Position numbers and translations under genes: made by a program. Below are positions 11,688 to 20,889 of a DNA stretch of 64,000 nt, piece by piece (positions within the stretch are counted from its first letter, which is position 1; every line of letters starts with the position of its first letter). The notes beneath the pieces were generated by a model. It was given only the letters and a program-made list of their open reading frames with translations, ran no database searches and was not told where the DNA came from. Origin of the DNA: Donghicola tyrosinivorans (GTDB lineage: Bacteria; Pseudomonadota; Alphaproteobacteria; Rhodobacterales; Rhodobacteraceae); assembly GCF_003003355.1 (NCBI RefSeq), contig NZ_PVTQ01000001.1:1-64000 (forward strand), read 5' to 3'.

Positions 11688-11760
11688 CCATCCCGACATC
11701 CGGCGCGCCCCTCGGGGTGGCGTCCCCGCCCAACATCACTTCGTTCTAAGGATAACGAGA

Positions 11761-12645
11761 ATGACCAAGTACGCCCTGACCGTCACCTGTCCCTCGACCC
11801 GCGGGATTGTGGCCGCCATCGCAAACTATCTGGCCGACAAAGGTTGCAACATCACGGACAGCTCGCAGTTCGATGATGCGCAGACCGGCAATTTCTTTAT
11901 GCGCGTCAGCTTCGAAAGCGAGCAGGGCGCCGATCTGGCGGATGTCGAGGCCGCATTTACGCCTGTCGCCGAAGCCTTTCAGATGGACTACAACTTCCAC
12001 GATGAGGCCCAGAAGATGAAGGTCGTCATCATGGTCAGCCGTTTTGGCCACTGCCTGAATGACCTGCTGTACCGCTGGCGCATCGGCGCGCTGCCGATTG
12101 ATATCGTGGCGGTGATCTCGAACCACATGGACTACCAGAAGGTCGTCGTGAACCACGACATTCCCTTCCATTGCATTAAGGTCACCAAAGAGAACAAGCC
12201 CACCGCCGAGGCTGCGATCATGCAAGTGGTCGAGGATACCGGCGCTGAGCTGATCGTGCTGGCCCGCTACATGCAGATCCTCAGCGATGAGATGTGCCAG
12301 AAGATGTCGGGCCGCATCATCAACATCCACCATTCGTTCCTGCCGTCCTTCAAGGGGGCAAACCCCTATAAGCAAGCCTTCGAGCGCGGCGTGAAGCTGA
12401 TCGGTGCAACCTCGCACTATGTGACCGCTGATCTGGACGAAGGCCCGATCATCGAACAGGACATCATCCGCGTCACCCACGCGCAGAGCCCTGATGACTA
12501 TGTCTCCTTGGGTCGTGACGTCGAAGCGCAAGTGCTTGCCCGCGCCATCCACGCACATATCCATCGCCGCGTCTTCCTGAACGGCAACAAGACCGTTGTC
12601 TTCCCCGCATCGCCCGGCAGCTATGCATCCGAGCGTATGGGCTAA
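11761..12645 (+). CDS. purU: Formyltetrahydrofolate deformylase
   Basis: PurU hydrolyses 10-formyl-THF to THF and formate, balancing one-carbon pools. An N-terminal ACT regulatory domain (residues about 1-80, VTCPSTRGIVAAIANYLADKG) precedes the formyltransferase-like domain, with the active-site stretch NIHHSFLPSFKGANPYKQA and the aspartate in TADLDEGPIIEQD. Length 294 is typical. It is likely co-transcribed with folD. A terminator follows. Confidence 0.96.
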   Translation: MTKYALTVTCPSTRGIVAAIANYLADKGCNITDSSQFDDAQTGNFFMRVSFESEQGADLADVEAAFTPVAEAFQMDYNFHDEAQKMKVVIMVSRFGHCLNDLLYRWRIGALPIDIVAVISNHMDYQKVVVNHDIPFHCIKVTKENKPTAEAAIMQVVEDTGAELIVLARYMQILSDEMCQKMSGRIINIHHSFLPSFKGANPYKQAFERGVKLIGATSHYVTADLDEGPIIEQDIIRVTHAQSPDDYVSLGRDVEAQVLARAIHAHIHRRVFLNGNKTVVFPASPGSYASERMG

Positions 12646-12674
12646 GTCGAACGCCTGTTGCAGCGAATTGGAAG

Positions 12675-12700
12675 CGGCGGCTCATTGGGCCGCCGTTTTT
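12675..12700 (+). terminator. Terminator after purU
   Basis: CGGCGGC at 12675-12681 pairs with GCCGCCG at 12689-12695, then TTTTT. Confidence 0.9.
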
Positions 12701-13353
12701 CGTTTGGAGAAGCGGTGAAGCAAGGCCGTGAAGTGGCCAAAATAGGGCAAGTGTTATGGCCCGTTCCTTTGCGGGTATTTGGATTTTTCTCTCGAAAGGA
12801 AAGGCTCGGCTTTAGGTAGAGCTTTGCTGACTATGCCCGAAGACAGAAAATGGTCTGGTTGCATTGCGGGTCGCTGACTAACCCAAAGGATAAGCGGGCG
12901 AGCGGAAATTGTAATCAAAAATTACGTATATTATTTGACATGATTGGTTTCCACAAACGGGCGGGTTTTGACGCGGGCGCGGGTATATCGTGTATGGCCT
13001 TGCTCAGATCACTTTCACTGTCACCTCCATTCTACTGTGAAAGCTGCAAAAATCACACTTTGTCAGGAGCCGTGTTCTCTCCGACTCAATTGATTCGTCG
13101 TGCGCTCTGTTTAGGGCAGTTCTGAAAATCACAAGGGCAAAAGCGGGCTGACTTTGCTGCCAGCTCTGACGCGCCTCGGTGGATCAATTTCATAAGTATC
13201 GGATGTATTGTTGCAGAAATGAGCACAACCGTAGGGCGTTTGCATTGAATATTCCGCGAAATATTGTGGTCGGCGCGGTGAAGTGGTGGAAAAAGGCCAC
13301 AACGACCAATGGGATAGCGAAAACTCTAGCGAATGTGGCTGAAAGGAGGTAAC
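12701..13353. promoter_or_regulatory. Long regulatory region upstream of the adhesin operon
   Basis: About 650 bp without a credible gene. A 91-codon frame at 12850-13125 has no family features or ribosome binding site. The palindrome GTAAT-N5-ATTAC at 12911-12925 and a TTGACA at 12935-12940 are candidate control elements. The segment is more AT-rich than its surroundings. A long 5' region is consistent with a regulated surface-adhesion operon. Confidence 0.45.
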
Positions 13354-13407
13354 TTGAACCCAAAAGGTAGACAGGGCCCTCCAATAAAAACAAATGGGCT
13401 CGATTGA
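13354..13407 (+). CDS. Candidate 17-residue leader peptide ahead of the adhesin
   Basis: A near-consensus Shine-Dalgarno AAAGGAGGT at 13342-13350 is followed by TTG at 13354 and a 17-codon frame (MNPKGRQGPPIKTNGLD) ending in TGA at 13405-13407. That stop lies 14 bases before the adhesin ATG and overlaps an in-frame TTG of the adhesin at 13404. Such a strong site with no other start behind it suggests translation of a leader that couples or attenuates the adhesin. The peptide resembles nothing I know; the spacing to TTG is short. Confidence 0.35.
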   Translation: MNPKGRQGPPIKTNGLD

Positions 13408-13421
13408 GGCGGAGCAGAGAT

Positions 13422-15905
13422 ATGCAAGCTATTGACTATGCCGTGAAGAGCGGCGGTGGAGCCGTGTCCCGTGGTGCCATGGCGGCTGAAGAGGGTGCTT
13501 CCCTTGTTCAGATGGGCGTCGGCCAAGAGATTTCGCTGAACCTGCGGCGTGAATCTGTAACCAATTTTGTACGTGAAGGCGCAAACCTTCAGATCTATCT
13601 GGCTGATGGCCGGACGATCGTACTTCAGGACTTTTTCTCCAGCGATACAAACAAGCTGTATCTGTCTGCAGATGGCGAACTGTCTCAGGTCCTGTTTACC
13701 GAAGATATGGGAACTGCCACCTTCTCGCATTACGCGGATGCCGGTAACTGGGGCAAATGGAACCCCGCCGACGATCTGATCTTCGTTGATGGCGATGAGG
13801 TTCTGGCAGCAGAGACCTATGATGATGACGCGGTGGCCATGCTGGCGCCTGCGGCTCTGGTTGGTGCTGGCCCCATCGGCGCACTGATCGGCGCAGGTCT
13901 TCTGGGTGCAGCGGCACTGGGCGGCGGCGATGAGGATGGCGGCGGCGGCACCACCGTGACCGACCCGACCGATCCGACGGACCCTACCGATCCGACCGAT
14001 CCCGGCACCACCACGCCGATCACCGTGAACCCCGGCACGCACGTTGTGACCAGTGACCCGACAACGCAAACCGTTGCGATCACCGGTACCGCGCCTGCGG
14101 GCTCGACCGTTGTTGTGACCGTTGACGATATCACACTGACCACCACTGCCGACACCAACGGCAATTGGAGCGTTTCGACCGGCGACGCCGACTGGAATGA
14201 CGACGGTTCGGAAGATGGTAACTATACCTCGACCGTGGTTGTGACCCCTGTTGGCGGCACCTCGACCACGCTAACCGGCCCCAGTTTCCTCGTTGATACT
14301 GTTGTCGATGTTGTCGTAACCGATGGCGCGGGCAGCACCAACGACGTCTGGAATGAAACCGAGTACGACACCGAAGACGGTGTACGTATCACCGGTACCA
14401 GTGAGCCTGGCGCAACTGTGACCCTGACTGTCGACGTGAACGGCACCGCTGTGACCGGTTCGGCGTTGGTTGATGCAAACGGTGACTGGACCATCGAATT
14501 CACCGAGTCGCAGGTTCCTTCGGGCGAGCACACCTTCGATATGTCGGTGACGGCTGTTGACCAGTACGGCAACACGATCACCAAGGACGACACTGTTGTC
14601 ATCGACACCGAAGTGGCTGTGACCGTCGATACCGCGAACTTCGAAGGCGACAATACCGCCAACTACGAAGAAGCAATCGGCACCGATGCGCCCGCGACGC
14701 TTTATGGTACGACCGACGATCCGTCGAACACCATTGTTCTGACCATCGGCTCGCGCACATATACCGTTCCGGCGGCCAACATTGATGCAAACGGCGACTG
14801 GTTCTTCGATTACCCCAGCACTGTCCCTGTTGCAGACCGCTACAGTGTGACCGTCAGTGCAGTTGCGACCGACGCAGCGGGCAACAGCACCGCAACCGAC
14901 GGTGTGCAGTCGGCTCAGGGCGAACGTGGCACCATCGACATCGACACCAAAGTCGTGAACATGAGCATCAACGAGCTTGGTGATACTTTCAATGCGGGTA
15001 CCAACGATGGCGGTGTTGTTCTGACGGGTACCTCTGAGATCGGCTCGACCAATGTCACCGTGCGCATCTACTACCCCGATGACTACTCGGTCGTGTCGCT
15101 GCGTGGCACCGTGTTTGCTGAAACCACTGCTGTGGTGAACCCGACCACCGGTGCGTGGACCGCAACCTTTACGCCTGCCCAGATCGGCCAGATCGAGCTG
15201 GATGACGCAAAGGTCGTGATGTTCGACACCGATGCAGCAGGCAACATTGACGACACCGATGATCAGTACGGCAGCACCGATACGATCGACATTGACACCA
15301 TCATTCCCGACGCGATGAACGCGGGCGACGTGACATACAACACGTTGAACGAAACATCGGGTCTGACCATGGACAACGTTGTTGATAGCGATCACGTTCT
15401 GTCGGTTGCAGCGGTGGCACAAGATGGCGCCAGCATCGACAACCTGACTGTTGGTGCGAACCTGAACTTCGATGTTTACAGCGATCCTGACCTGATCACT
15501 AACTCGACCGACTATACCTTCATCAATCCGCTGGGTGACGGCGAAGATGTTGTCATGTCGATTGCGGATTTGGCCGGTAACTCGAGCGCAACCTACATCG
15601 CGCTGGACGATACTGCGACTAGCCAGGTTTCGATTGGCAGCGCTGTGACCAATAACTTCAATATCGATCAGATCGAACTGTCGTTCGCAACTGACGCGGT
15701 GCTGAACCTGACCGAAGCCCAAGTGCTTGCTCTGTCGGAAAACGGCGACCGCGTGACCATCGAAGGTGGTGTAGACGATACGGTCAACCTGACCGGCGTG
15801 ACCGCACAAACCGTCGAGAACGTCGATGGCACCAACTACGATGTCTACACGCTTGGCGAAGCAACGGTTTATGTTGATCAGGAAATTGACGTAAACGTCG
15901 TCTAA
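13422..15905 (+). CDS. BapA-like Ig-repeat surface protein, type I secretion substrate
   Basis: The 827-residue, strongly acidic, lysine-poor protein has no N-terminal signal peptide. Residues about 27-130 form a BapA/LapF prefix-like domain (SLVQMGVGQEISLNLRRESV, then LADGRTIVLQDFF). Next come a hydrophobic Ala/Gly stretch (about 142-175, GALIGAGLLGAAALGGGDED), a DPT-repeat linker (181-194), and several bacterial Ig-like domains with ITGTSEPGATVTLTV-type strands. The C-terminus, with DTVNLTGV and ATVYVDQEIDVNVV, fits a C-terminal secretion signal; no RTX nonapeptides are seen. The three exporter genes follow directly. The likely role is cell-surface or biofilm adhesion. ATG 13422 follows GGAG at 13411; a TTG at 13404 is an alternative. 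Confidence 0.85.
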   Translation: MQAIDYAVKSGGGAVSRGAMAAEEGASLVQMGVGQEISLNLRRESVTNFVREGANLQIYLADGRTIVLQDFFSSDTNKLYLSADGELSQVLFTEDMGTATFSHYADAGNWGKWNPADDLIFVDGDEVLAAETYDDDAVAMLAPAALVGAGPIGALIGAGLLGAAALGGGDEDGGGGTTVTDPTDPTDPTDPTDPGTTTPITVNPGTHVVTSDPTTQTVAITGTAPAGSTVVVTVDDITLTTTADTNGNWSVSTGDADWNDDGSEDGNYTSTVVVTPVGGTSTTLTGPSFLVDTVVDVVVTDGAGSTNDVWNETEYDTEDGVRITGTSEPGATVTLTVDVNGTAVTGSALVDANGDWTIEFTESQVPSGEHTFDMSVTAVDQYGNTITKDDTVVIDTEVAVTVDTANFEGDNTANYEEAIGTDAPATLYGTTDDPSNTIVLTIGSRTYTVPAANIDANGDWFFDYPSTVPVADRYSVTVSAVATDAAGNSTATDGVQSAQGERGTIDIDTKVVNMSINELGDTFNAGTNDGGVVLTGTSEIGSTNVTVRIYYPDDYSVVSLRGTVFAETTAVVNPTTGAWTATFTPAQIGQIELDDAKVVMFDTDAAGNIDDTDDQYGSTDTIDIDTIIPDAMNAGDVTYNTLNETSGLTMDNVVDSDHVLSVAAVAQDGASIDNLTVGANLNFDVYSDPDLITNSTDYTFINPLGDGEDVVMSIADLAGNSSATYIALDDTATSQVSIGSAVTNNFNIDQIELSFATDAVLNLTEAQVLALSENGDRVTIEGGVDDTVNLTGVTAQTVENVDGTNYDVYTLGEATVYVDQEIDVNVV
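13962..14003 (+). repeat. Tandem 9-bp repeat encoding Asp-Pro-Thr
   Basis: Nearly five units of an Asp-Pro-Thr codon triplet with synonymous variation, forming a rigid linker between the prefix domain and the Ig repeats of the adhesin. Such arrays can vary in copy number between strains. Confidence 0.85.
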
Positions 15906-15925
15906 GGTTTAAGAAAAATGACATC

Positions 15926-15949
15926 GGGCAGGGCGGATACGCCCTGCCT
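15926..15949 (+). terminator. Hairpin between adhesin and exporter genes
   Basis: GGCAGGGCG at 15927-15935 pairs perfectly with CGCCCTGCC at 15940-15948 around GATA. There is no T-run, so it may act as a partial terminator or 3' stabiliser, giving more adhesin than exporter mRNA. Confidence 0.6.
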
Positions 15950-16009
15950 GCCGAGGCTGCGCCAACCAAATATAAAAATATAGCAGGCGCTATTGAGCGG
16001 AGTTCTTGA

Positions 16010-17296
16010 ATGAGACGGGCAGCATACCTTGCTGCCGGTGTTGCGCTTTTTGCGCTTGCCGGGTGCATGGGATCGAATGACGGACAGTCGGGCGAGGCCT
16101 ATGAGGCCGCTCCGACGCATGGATTGAATGCGGCGAATACACAAGGGTCTCACTTGATCACGAGCCTTCAAGCGCGGCGTAGTGTGCTGCCGGAAGGGTC
16201 AAGTTTCGATCAGGTTGCAGACGCTGTGATGGCCGCAAACTCGCGCGCCGCAGAAGCAGAGCTTCGTGCGGCCGTTTTGCGCTCTAGTGCGGCGCAAAAG
16301 AACTGGTTGCCCCAGATCGGGCCCGAGATTTCTTTGGACAATATGGGTGACTTTGTGGCGACCTTGCTGGTTGAGCAGGTCATCTTTGACAACGGTCGCA
16401 AAAAGGCCGAGCGCGCCTATGCCGCCGCTGACGTGGAAGTGGCGGCCGCGAGCCTGAGCGAAAGCTCGAACCAGCGCGTTATGGATGCGCTGAAGCTGTT
16501 TATCACTGCCGAGAAAGCCCGAGCCCGTGCGAAAATCTCAGGTCAGGCCGCTGCGGATATGGCCGATTTTATGCGCATCATGGAGGCCCGTGTGGCCGGT
16601 GGTGTCTCGGACAGTTCTGATGAGAACGTCCTGCGCCTCAAGCTGAATGAAGCCCGTGAAACTCTGAACGCGGATATGGAAACCGCCGCGACGGCTCTGG
16701 CCGAGCTGAACGCGATGGCCGCCTATCCGCTGGATGATCTGCGCGGGATTTCCGACATTGCGCCTGTGCCCGAAGGCACCGAACCCCTTAGCGTTATGAG
16801 CGCCGAAGGCGAGCGCAGCCGCACTATCGCCGAAGCCAAGATCGAACGCGCGGGTCTGTTGCCATCGCTGACGGCAAGCGGCGCGGCAAATAAGGATGAC
16901 TCCTCCGGCGCGCTTGTATTCGGGGGCGGGATGCTGGGACTTGGCACCGCTGACAGCCTTGGCGCGGCAGACGCCAGCCAGCAGGCCGCCGAGGCGCAAA
17001 TCCAGCAGGCCTATGAGGACACCGCCCGCGTCGTGGCCCGTTTGCAGCAGCAGCTGGCCTCGCTCGACCGGCAGCAGCAGAACACCGGCACATTGGCCGC
17101 GCAAGCCAAGCGCAACTACACGCTGTTCCAGGAACAGTATGAGGCCGGACAGCGTCAGGTGATGGATGTTGTGAATGTCTATGAAGGCATGGTGGACAGC
17201 CAGTTGGAGCATGTGGGTTTGCGCTATGACGCGATCCTGACCCGACTGAGCATCGCCAATGAATACGGACTTCTGGTGAACGGGGATGCAGTATGA
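16010..17296 (+). CDS. TolC-family outer membrane channel lipoprotein
   Basis: This is the outer membrane channel of the type I secretion system. The N-terminus MRRAAYLAAGVALFALAGC is a lipoprotein signal with Cys at residue 19. The body is two repeated long helical regions typical of TolC/LapE proteins (for example LRAAVLRSSAAQKNWLPQIG and YTLFQEQYEAGQRQVMDVVN). Length 428 is usual. ATG 16010 follows GGAG at 15999-16002. It overlaps the ABC exporter by ATGA. It should pair with the ABC exporter and HlyD adaptor to export the upstream surface protein. Confidence 0.92.
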   Translation: MRRAAYLAAGVALFALAGCMGSNDGQSGEAYEAAPTHGLNAANTQGSHLITSLQARRSVLPEGSSFDQVADAVMAANSRAAEAELRAAVLRSSAAQKNWLPQIGPEISLDNMGDFVATLLVEQVIFDNGRKKAERAYAAADVEVAAASLSESSNQRVMDALKLFITAEKARARAKISGQAAADMADFMRIMEARVAGGVSDSSDENVLRLKLNEARETLNADMETAATALAELNAMAAYPLDDLRGISDIAPVPEGTEPLSVMSAEGERSRTIAEAKIERAGLLPSLTASGAANKDDSSGALVFGGGMLGLGTADSLGAADASQQAAEAQIQQAYEDTARVVARLQQQLASLDRQQQNTGTLAAQAKRNYTLFQEQYEAGQRQVMDVVNVYEGMVDSQLEHVGLRYDAILTRLSIANEYGLLVNGDAV

Positions 17297-19614
17297 GCAA
17301 CGAGCCTATCTCTCTGACCGTAAAGCCCGGCGGCGCTGAAAATCCGCCTCATCCGGCAGCCAAGCTGAAAAGTGTGGTCCCGCCAGAAGCGCCCAAAGGT
17401 GTGAAGGCCGGTCCGACAATCAAGGCCGTAAAGCCCGCCGCCATCGGCGTGGCCGAAGTCACCACCAAACTGGCAGCTAAACCGCAGGCAGATACCGAAG
17501 GGCGCGCCCGTGCCCGTGCCGATCTGGCCGCCGTCTATGCCAGCTTCCTTGGCGTGGACGCCTCGGCCAGCGATATTCTTGAGGCGATGGTGCGTTCGGG
17601 CAAATCCGACGCGACCCAGCCCAAAGCCATGGCCGCAGGTCTGCAATCGGTGGGTCTGAAAACCCGCGTGATGACCGTTGGCCAGCTGACCCCGCAACTC
17701 TGGCCTGCCATCTCGCAGATGATCAGCGGCCAGTCCGTGCTGGTTCTGGACCAAATGGGCGACGAACTGGTGATCTATGACACCAGCTGCACCGACAACC
17801 GTGCCTATGTGCCGATGATCGAGTTCGAGCCCTTCTTCGCAGGCGTCATGGTCCGCGCTGAAGTCTCGATCGATCAGGTGCGCGAAGTGCACGCCCCCGT
17901 CGAAGAGCAGGCCCACTGGTTCTGGGGTGAATTCCACAAGCTGCGCCGTTATTTTGCCGAGATCGCCTTCGGCTCGCTCATTGCCAACATTCTGGCGGTG
18001 TCTGTCGCGTTGTTCAGCTTGCAGGTCTATGACCGCGTGATCCCGCACCAGTCCGAAGCGACCCTGTGGGTTCTGGCCATTGGTGCGCTGATTGCCCTGT
18101 CGCTTGAGGCGATGATGAAGCTGGCCCGCGCCCGTTTGATGGACAGCGCCGGCCGCAAGATCGAATTGAACATCCAGCGGATGCTGATGGACAAGCTTCT
18201 GGGGATGCGCTCGGATTTCCGTGGCGGCTCGCCCTCGCAGCTATTCGCGGCCATGCGTGAATTCGGCTCGGTCCGTGAATTCTTTACCGCAGCCTCGATC
18301 GGCAGCCTTGCGGATCTGCCCTTTATCATCGTTTTCCTTGCGCTGGTGGCCTCTATCGCGGGCAGCGTGGTGTGGGTGCTGGTGCTTGGCGGCGTGCTGA
18401 TGGTTGTTCCCAGCTTCCTGCTGCAAAAGAAGATGATCCGTCTGACCAAAGAAACGCAGGGCGCATCGACCCGCGCCTCGCGTCTGCTGTACGAGACCAT
18501 CTTTGAACTGGATACCGTGAAGACCCAGCGCGGCGAGGATCGCATCCGTCGTGTGTGGTCGGAGTTGACCGGCCTCAGCTCGATCAAGTCGAGCGAGCAG
18601 CGCCGTCTGTCCACCGCCATCACCTACTGGAGCCAAGGCATCCAGCAGGCGACCTATATCGCTGCTGTGGTGACCGGCACCTATCTGGTGTTCGTGGGCG
18701 AATTCACTGTGGGCTCGATCATCGCGGTCGGTATTCTGACCAGCCGTACGCTGGCGCCGCTGACCCAGTTGGCAGGGACGCTGGCCCGTTGGTCAAACGT
18801 CAAGAACGCGCTGGATGGTCTGGATACCATCGCCAAGGCCGAACAGGATCTGGCCGCTGGCCGTACCTACCTGCGCCGCGACCGTCTGGAAGGCGCGTTT
18901 GAATTCCGTCAGGCCCAGTTCCAGTACGACAAGGAAAACGGCGCTCCGATCCTTGATATCCCGACCCTGAAAATCCCCGCTGGCGAAGCGGTGGCGGTTC
19001 TGGGTGTGAATGGTTCGGGCAAGTCGACCTTCCTCAAGTTGCTGTCGGGTCTTTATGCCCCCTCCAGTGGTCGTCTGCTGATTGACGGTGTGGATATGGG
19101 GCAGATTGCGCCCCGCGATCTGCGCCGCAACATTGGCTACCTTGGTCAGGACGTTCGCCTGTTCGCAGGCACCCTGCGTGAGAACCTGAACCTGCATCAG
19201 CTAGAGCGGGACGACGACCGTCTTTATGAAGCGCTGGACTTCGCGGGTCTGGGGCCGTTCGTGAAAGCCCACCACAAGGGGCTGGACCTTGAGATCACCG
19301 ACGGCGGACAGGGCCTGTCCGTAGGTCAGCGCCAGTCCATTGGTTGGGCGCGCATCTGGCTACAGAACCCGCCCATCGTCCTGCTGGACGAGCCGACCGC
19401 TTCGTTGGACCAAACCCTTGAGGCCACTCTGGTCAGCCGTCTGGGCACTTGGCTGAAGGGGCGGACCACCGTTGTCGCCACCCACCGTCTGCCGATCCTG
19501 TCGCTAACCAGCCGCACCCTGATCTTCCAGAATGGCCGGATGGCCGTGGACGGTCCGCGCGAGCAGGTTGTGGCCCATCTGACCCAAAACGCCGCTGGCA
19601 AAATCACGAGGTAA
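17293..19614 (+). CDS. Type I secretion ABC permease/ATPase with inactive C39-like domain
   Basis: This exporter powers secretion of the adhesin across the inner membrane. After a Lys/Pro-rich N-terminal extension (about residues 1-75) comes a C39 peptidase-like domain (about 76-190) lacking the catalytic cysteine at its start (DLAAVYASFLGVDASASD), as in LapB/HlyB exporters that do not cleave substrate. A six-helix membrane domain follows (about 210-490), then the ATPase: Walker A GVNGSGKST near 573, signature LSVGQRQSIGWARI near 675, Walker B IVLLDEPTASLD near 697. ATG overlaps the tolC-like stop by four bases. Confidence 0.95.
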   Translation: MSNEPISLTVKPGGAENPPHPAAKLKSVVPPEAPKGVKAGPTIKAVKPAAIGVAEVTTKLAAKPQADTEGRARARADLAAVYASFLGVDASASDILEAMVRSGKSDATQPKAMAAGLQSVGLKTRVMTVGQLTPQLWPAISQMISGQSVLVLDQMGDELVIYDTSCTDNRAYVPMIEFEPFFAGVMVRAEVSIDQVREVHAPVEEQAHWFWGEFHKLRRYFAEIAFGSLIANILAVSVALFSLQVYDRVIPHQSEATLWVLAIGALIALSLEAMMKLARARLMDSAGRKIELNIQRMLMDKLLGMRSDFRGGSPSQLFAAMREFGSVREFFTAASIGSLADLPFIIVFLALVASIAGSVVWVLVLGGVLMVVPSFLLQKKMIRLTKETQGASTRASRLLYETIFELDTVKTQRGEDRIRRVWSELTGLSSIKSSEQRRLSTAITYWSQGIQQATYIAAVVTGTYLVFVGEFTVGSIIAVGILTSRTLAPLTQLAGTLARWSNVKNALDGLDTIAKAEQDLAAGRTYLRRDRLEGAFEFRQAQFQYDKENGAPILDIPTLKIPAGEAVAVLGVNGSGKSTFLKLLSGLYAPSSGRLLIDGVDMGQIAPRDLRRNIGYLGQDVRLFAGTLRENLNLHQLERDDDRLYEALDFAGLGPFVKAHHKGLDLEITDGGQGLSVGQRQSIGWARIWLQNPPIVLLDEPTASLDQTLEATLVSRLGTWLKGRTTVVATHRLPILSLTSRTLIFQNGRMAVDGPREQVVAHLTQNAAGKITR

Positions 19615-19617
19615 GCC

Positions 19618-20793
19618 ATGTCGACCCTCAGCACCGAACTTGATGATGGCATTCAGGGATCACGGACGATGATCCGTGTTGCCGGTGCAGCCCTGATCAT
19701 CTTCATTGCATGGGCGGGGTTTGCCTCGCTGGATGAAATCGTGCGCGGTCAGGGCGAGGTGATCTCGTCCTCGCGACCGCAGATCATCCAGAACCTTGAA
19801 GGCGGTATCCTGTCCGAGCTTTTCGTGAAAGAAGGCGACACGGTGGAACGTGGTCAGGAACTGGCCCGCCTGCACAGCACCCGTTTCCGGTCCGAAGTGG
19901 ACGACATCGGCGCGCAGATTTCGGCGCTGGAAATCCGCCGTATCCGCCTTGAGGCCGAATTGGCTGGCGCATATGATTTCACGCTACCCCCTGAATTGGC
20001 CGAAGCCGCGCCCGATATCGTGGCCTCGGAAAAGGCGTTGATTCAGGCCCGCCAGTCGGACTTTGTCAAAAGCCGTGATGGCGCGCAGGAGGTTCTGGAC
20101 CAGTCCGCCGAAGAGCGTGACCTGCTGGAAAACCTGCTGGAACGTAAGATCGTGGCGCTAATCGAAGTGACCCGCGCCCGCAAGGCCCACGCCGACGCCC
20201 AGAAGCGGTTCGACGAGATCGTCACCCAGACCGAATTGGAACGGGCCGAGCAGTATTCGGAAACCCTGAAAGAACTGGCGACGCTGAAGCAGAACATGAA
20301 GGCCAGCCGCGACCAGTTGGACCGTACCATGCTGATCAGCCCCATGCGCGGTGTGGTCAACAACCTGTCGGTCACCACCATCGGCGGCGTTGTCCGCCCC
20401 GGTGAAGAGATCATGCAGATCATCCCGATGGATGACGAGCTGTTCGTCGAGGCCAAGGTCAAGCCCGAGGACATCGCAAACGTCCTGCATGGTCAGGACG
20501 CGACCGTAAAGCTCAGTGCCTATGACTACACGATCTACGGCAGCCTTGAGGGCAAAGTGGACTTTATCTCGGCTGACACCTTCAAGGACGAACGCAGCCA
20601 GCAACCCGATGGCAATCCGCATTATAAGGTGACTGTGCGGGTCGATACCTCGGACCTTTTGGCGCGTCAGAAAACCGTTGAGATCCGCCCCGGTATGCAG
20701 GCCGTGGTCGAGCTGCACACAGGCGAAAAGACCGTCCTGCAGTACCTTTTGAAGCCGCTTTACAAATCCCGTGAGGCGCTGCGCGAGCCCTGA
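19618..20793 (+). CDS. HlyD-family membrane fusion protein
   Basis: This periplasmic adaptor links the ABC exporter to the TolC-like channel. It has a single N-terminal membrane helix (about residues 20-38, VAGAALIIFIAWAGFASLDE), a lipoyl-like half (IIQNLEGGILSELFVKEGDTV), a long coiled-coil hairpin (about 95-220) and a second lipoyl half plus beta-barrel (MRGVVNNLSVTTIGGVVRPGE). The C-terminal DLLARQKTVEIRPGMQAVVELHTG is typical. It starts 3 bp after the ABC gene stop and is the last gene of the operon. Confidence 0.95.
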   Translation: MSTLSTELDDGIQGSRTMIRVAGAALIIFIAWAGFASLDEIVRGQGEVISSSRPQIIQNLEGGILSELFVKEGDTVERGQELARLHSTRFRSEVDDIGAQISALEIRRIRLEAELAGAYDFTLPPELAEAAPDIVASEKALIQARQSDFVKSRDGAQEVLDQSAEERDLLENLLERKIVALIEVTRARKAHADAQKRFDEIVTQTELERAEQYSETLKELATLKQNMKASRDQLDRTMLISPMRGVVNNLSVTTIGGVVRPGEEIMQIIPMDDELFVEAKVKPEDIANVLHGQDATVKLSAYDYTIYGSLEGKVDFISADTFKDERSQQPDGNPHYKVTVRVDTSDLLARQKTVEIRPGMQAVVELHTGEKTVLQYLLKPLYKSREALREP

Positions 20794-20836
20794 TCGCAGA
20801 AATTACCCAAGACTGACCCAAGACTGAAGACTGAAA

Positions 20837-20870
20837 GGGCTGCTCTTCTTGCGAAGGCAGCCCTCTTTTC
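20837..20870. terminator. Bidirectional terminator between hlyD-like gene and dtd
   Basis: GGGCTGC at 20837-20843 pairs with GCAGCCC at 20857-20863. A T-rich tail follows on the plus strand (TCTTTTC) and a shorter one on the minus strand. It separates convergent transcription units. Confidence 0.85.
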
Positions 20871-20889
20871 TTGTCCGTGTGACGAGGAC

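Noticed and set aside
12850-13125. 91-codon plus-strand frame in the adhesin promoter region
   Set aside because: No ribosome binding site, family resemblance or codon pattern; in an AT-rich control region.
14271-15809. 512-codon minus-strand frame opposite the adhesin
   Set aside because: Mirror of the repetitive Ig-coding region with no recognisable domain.
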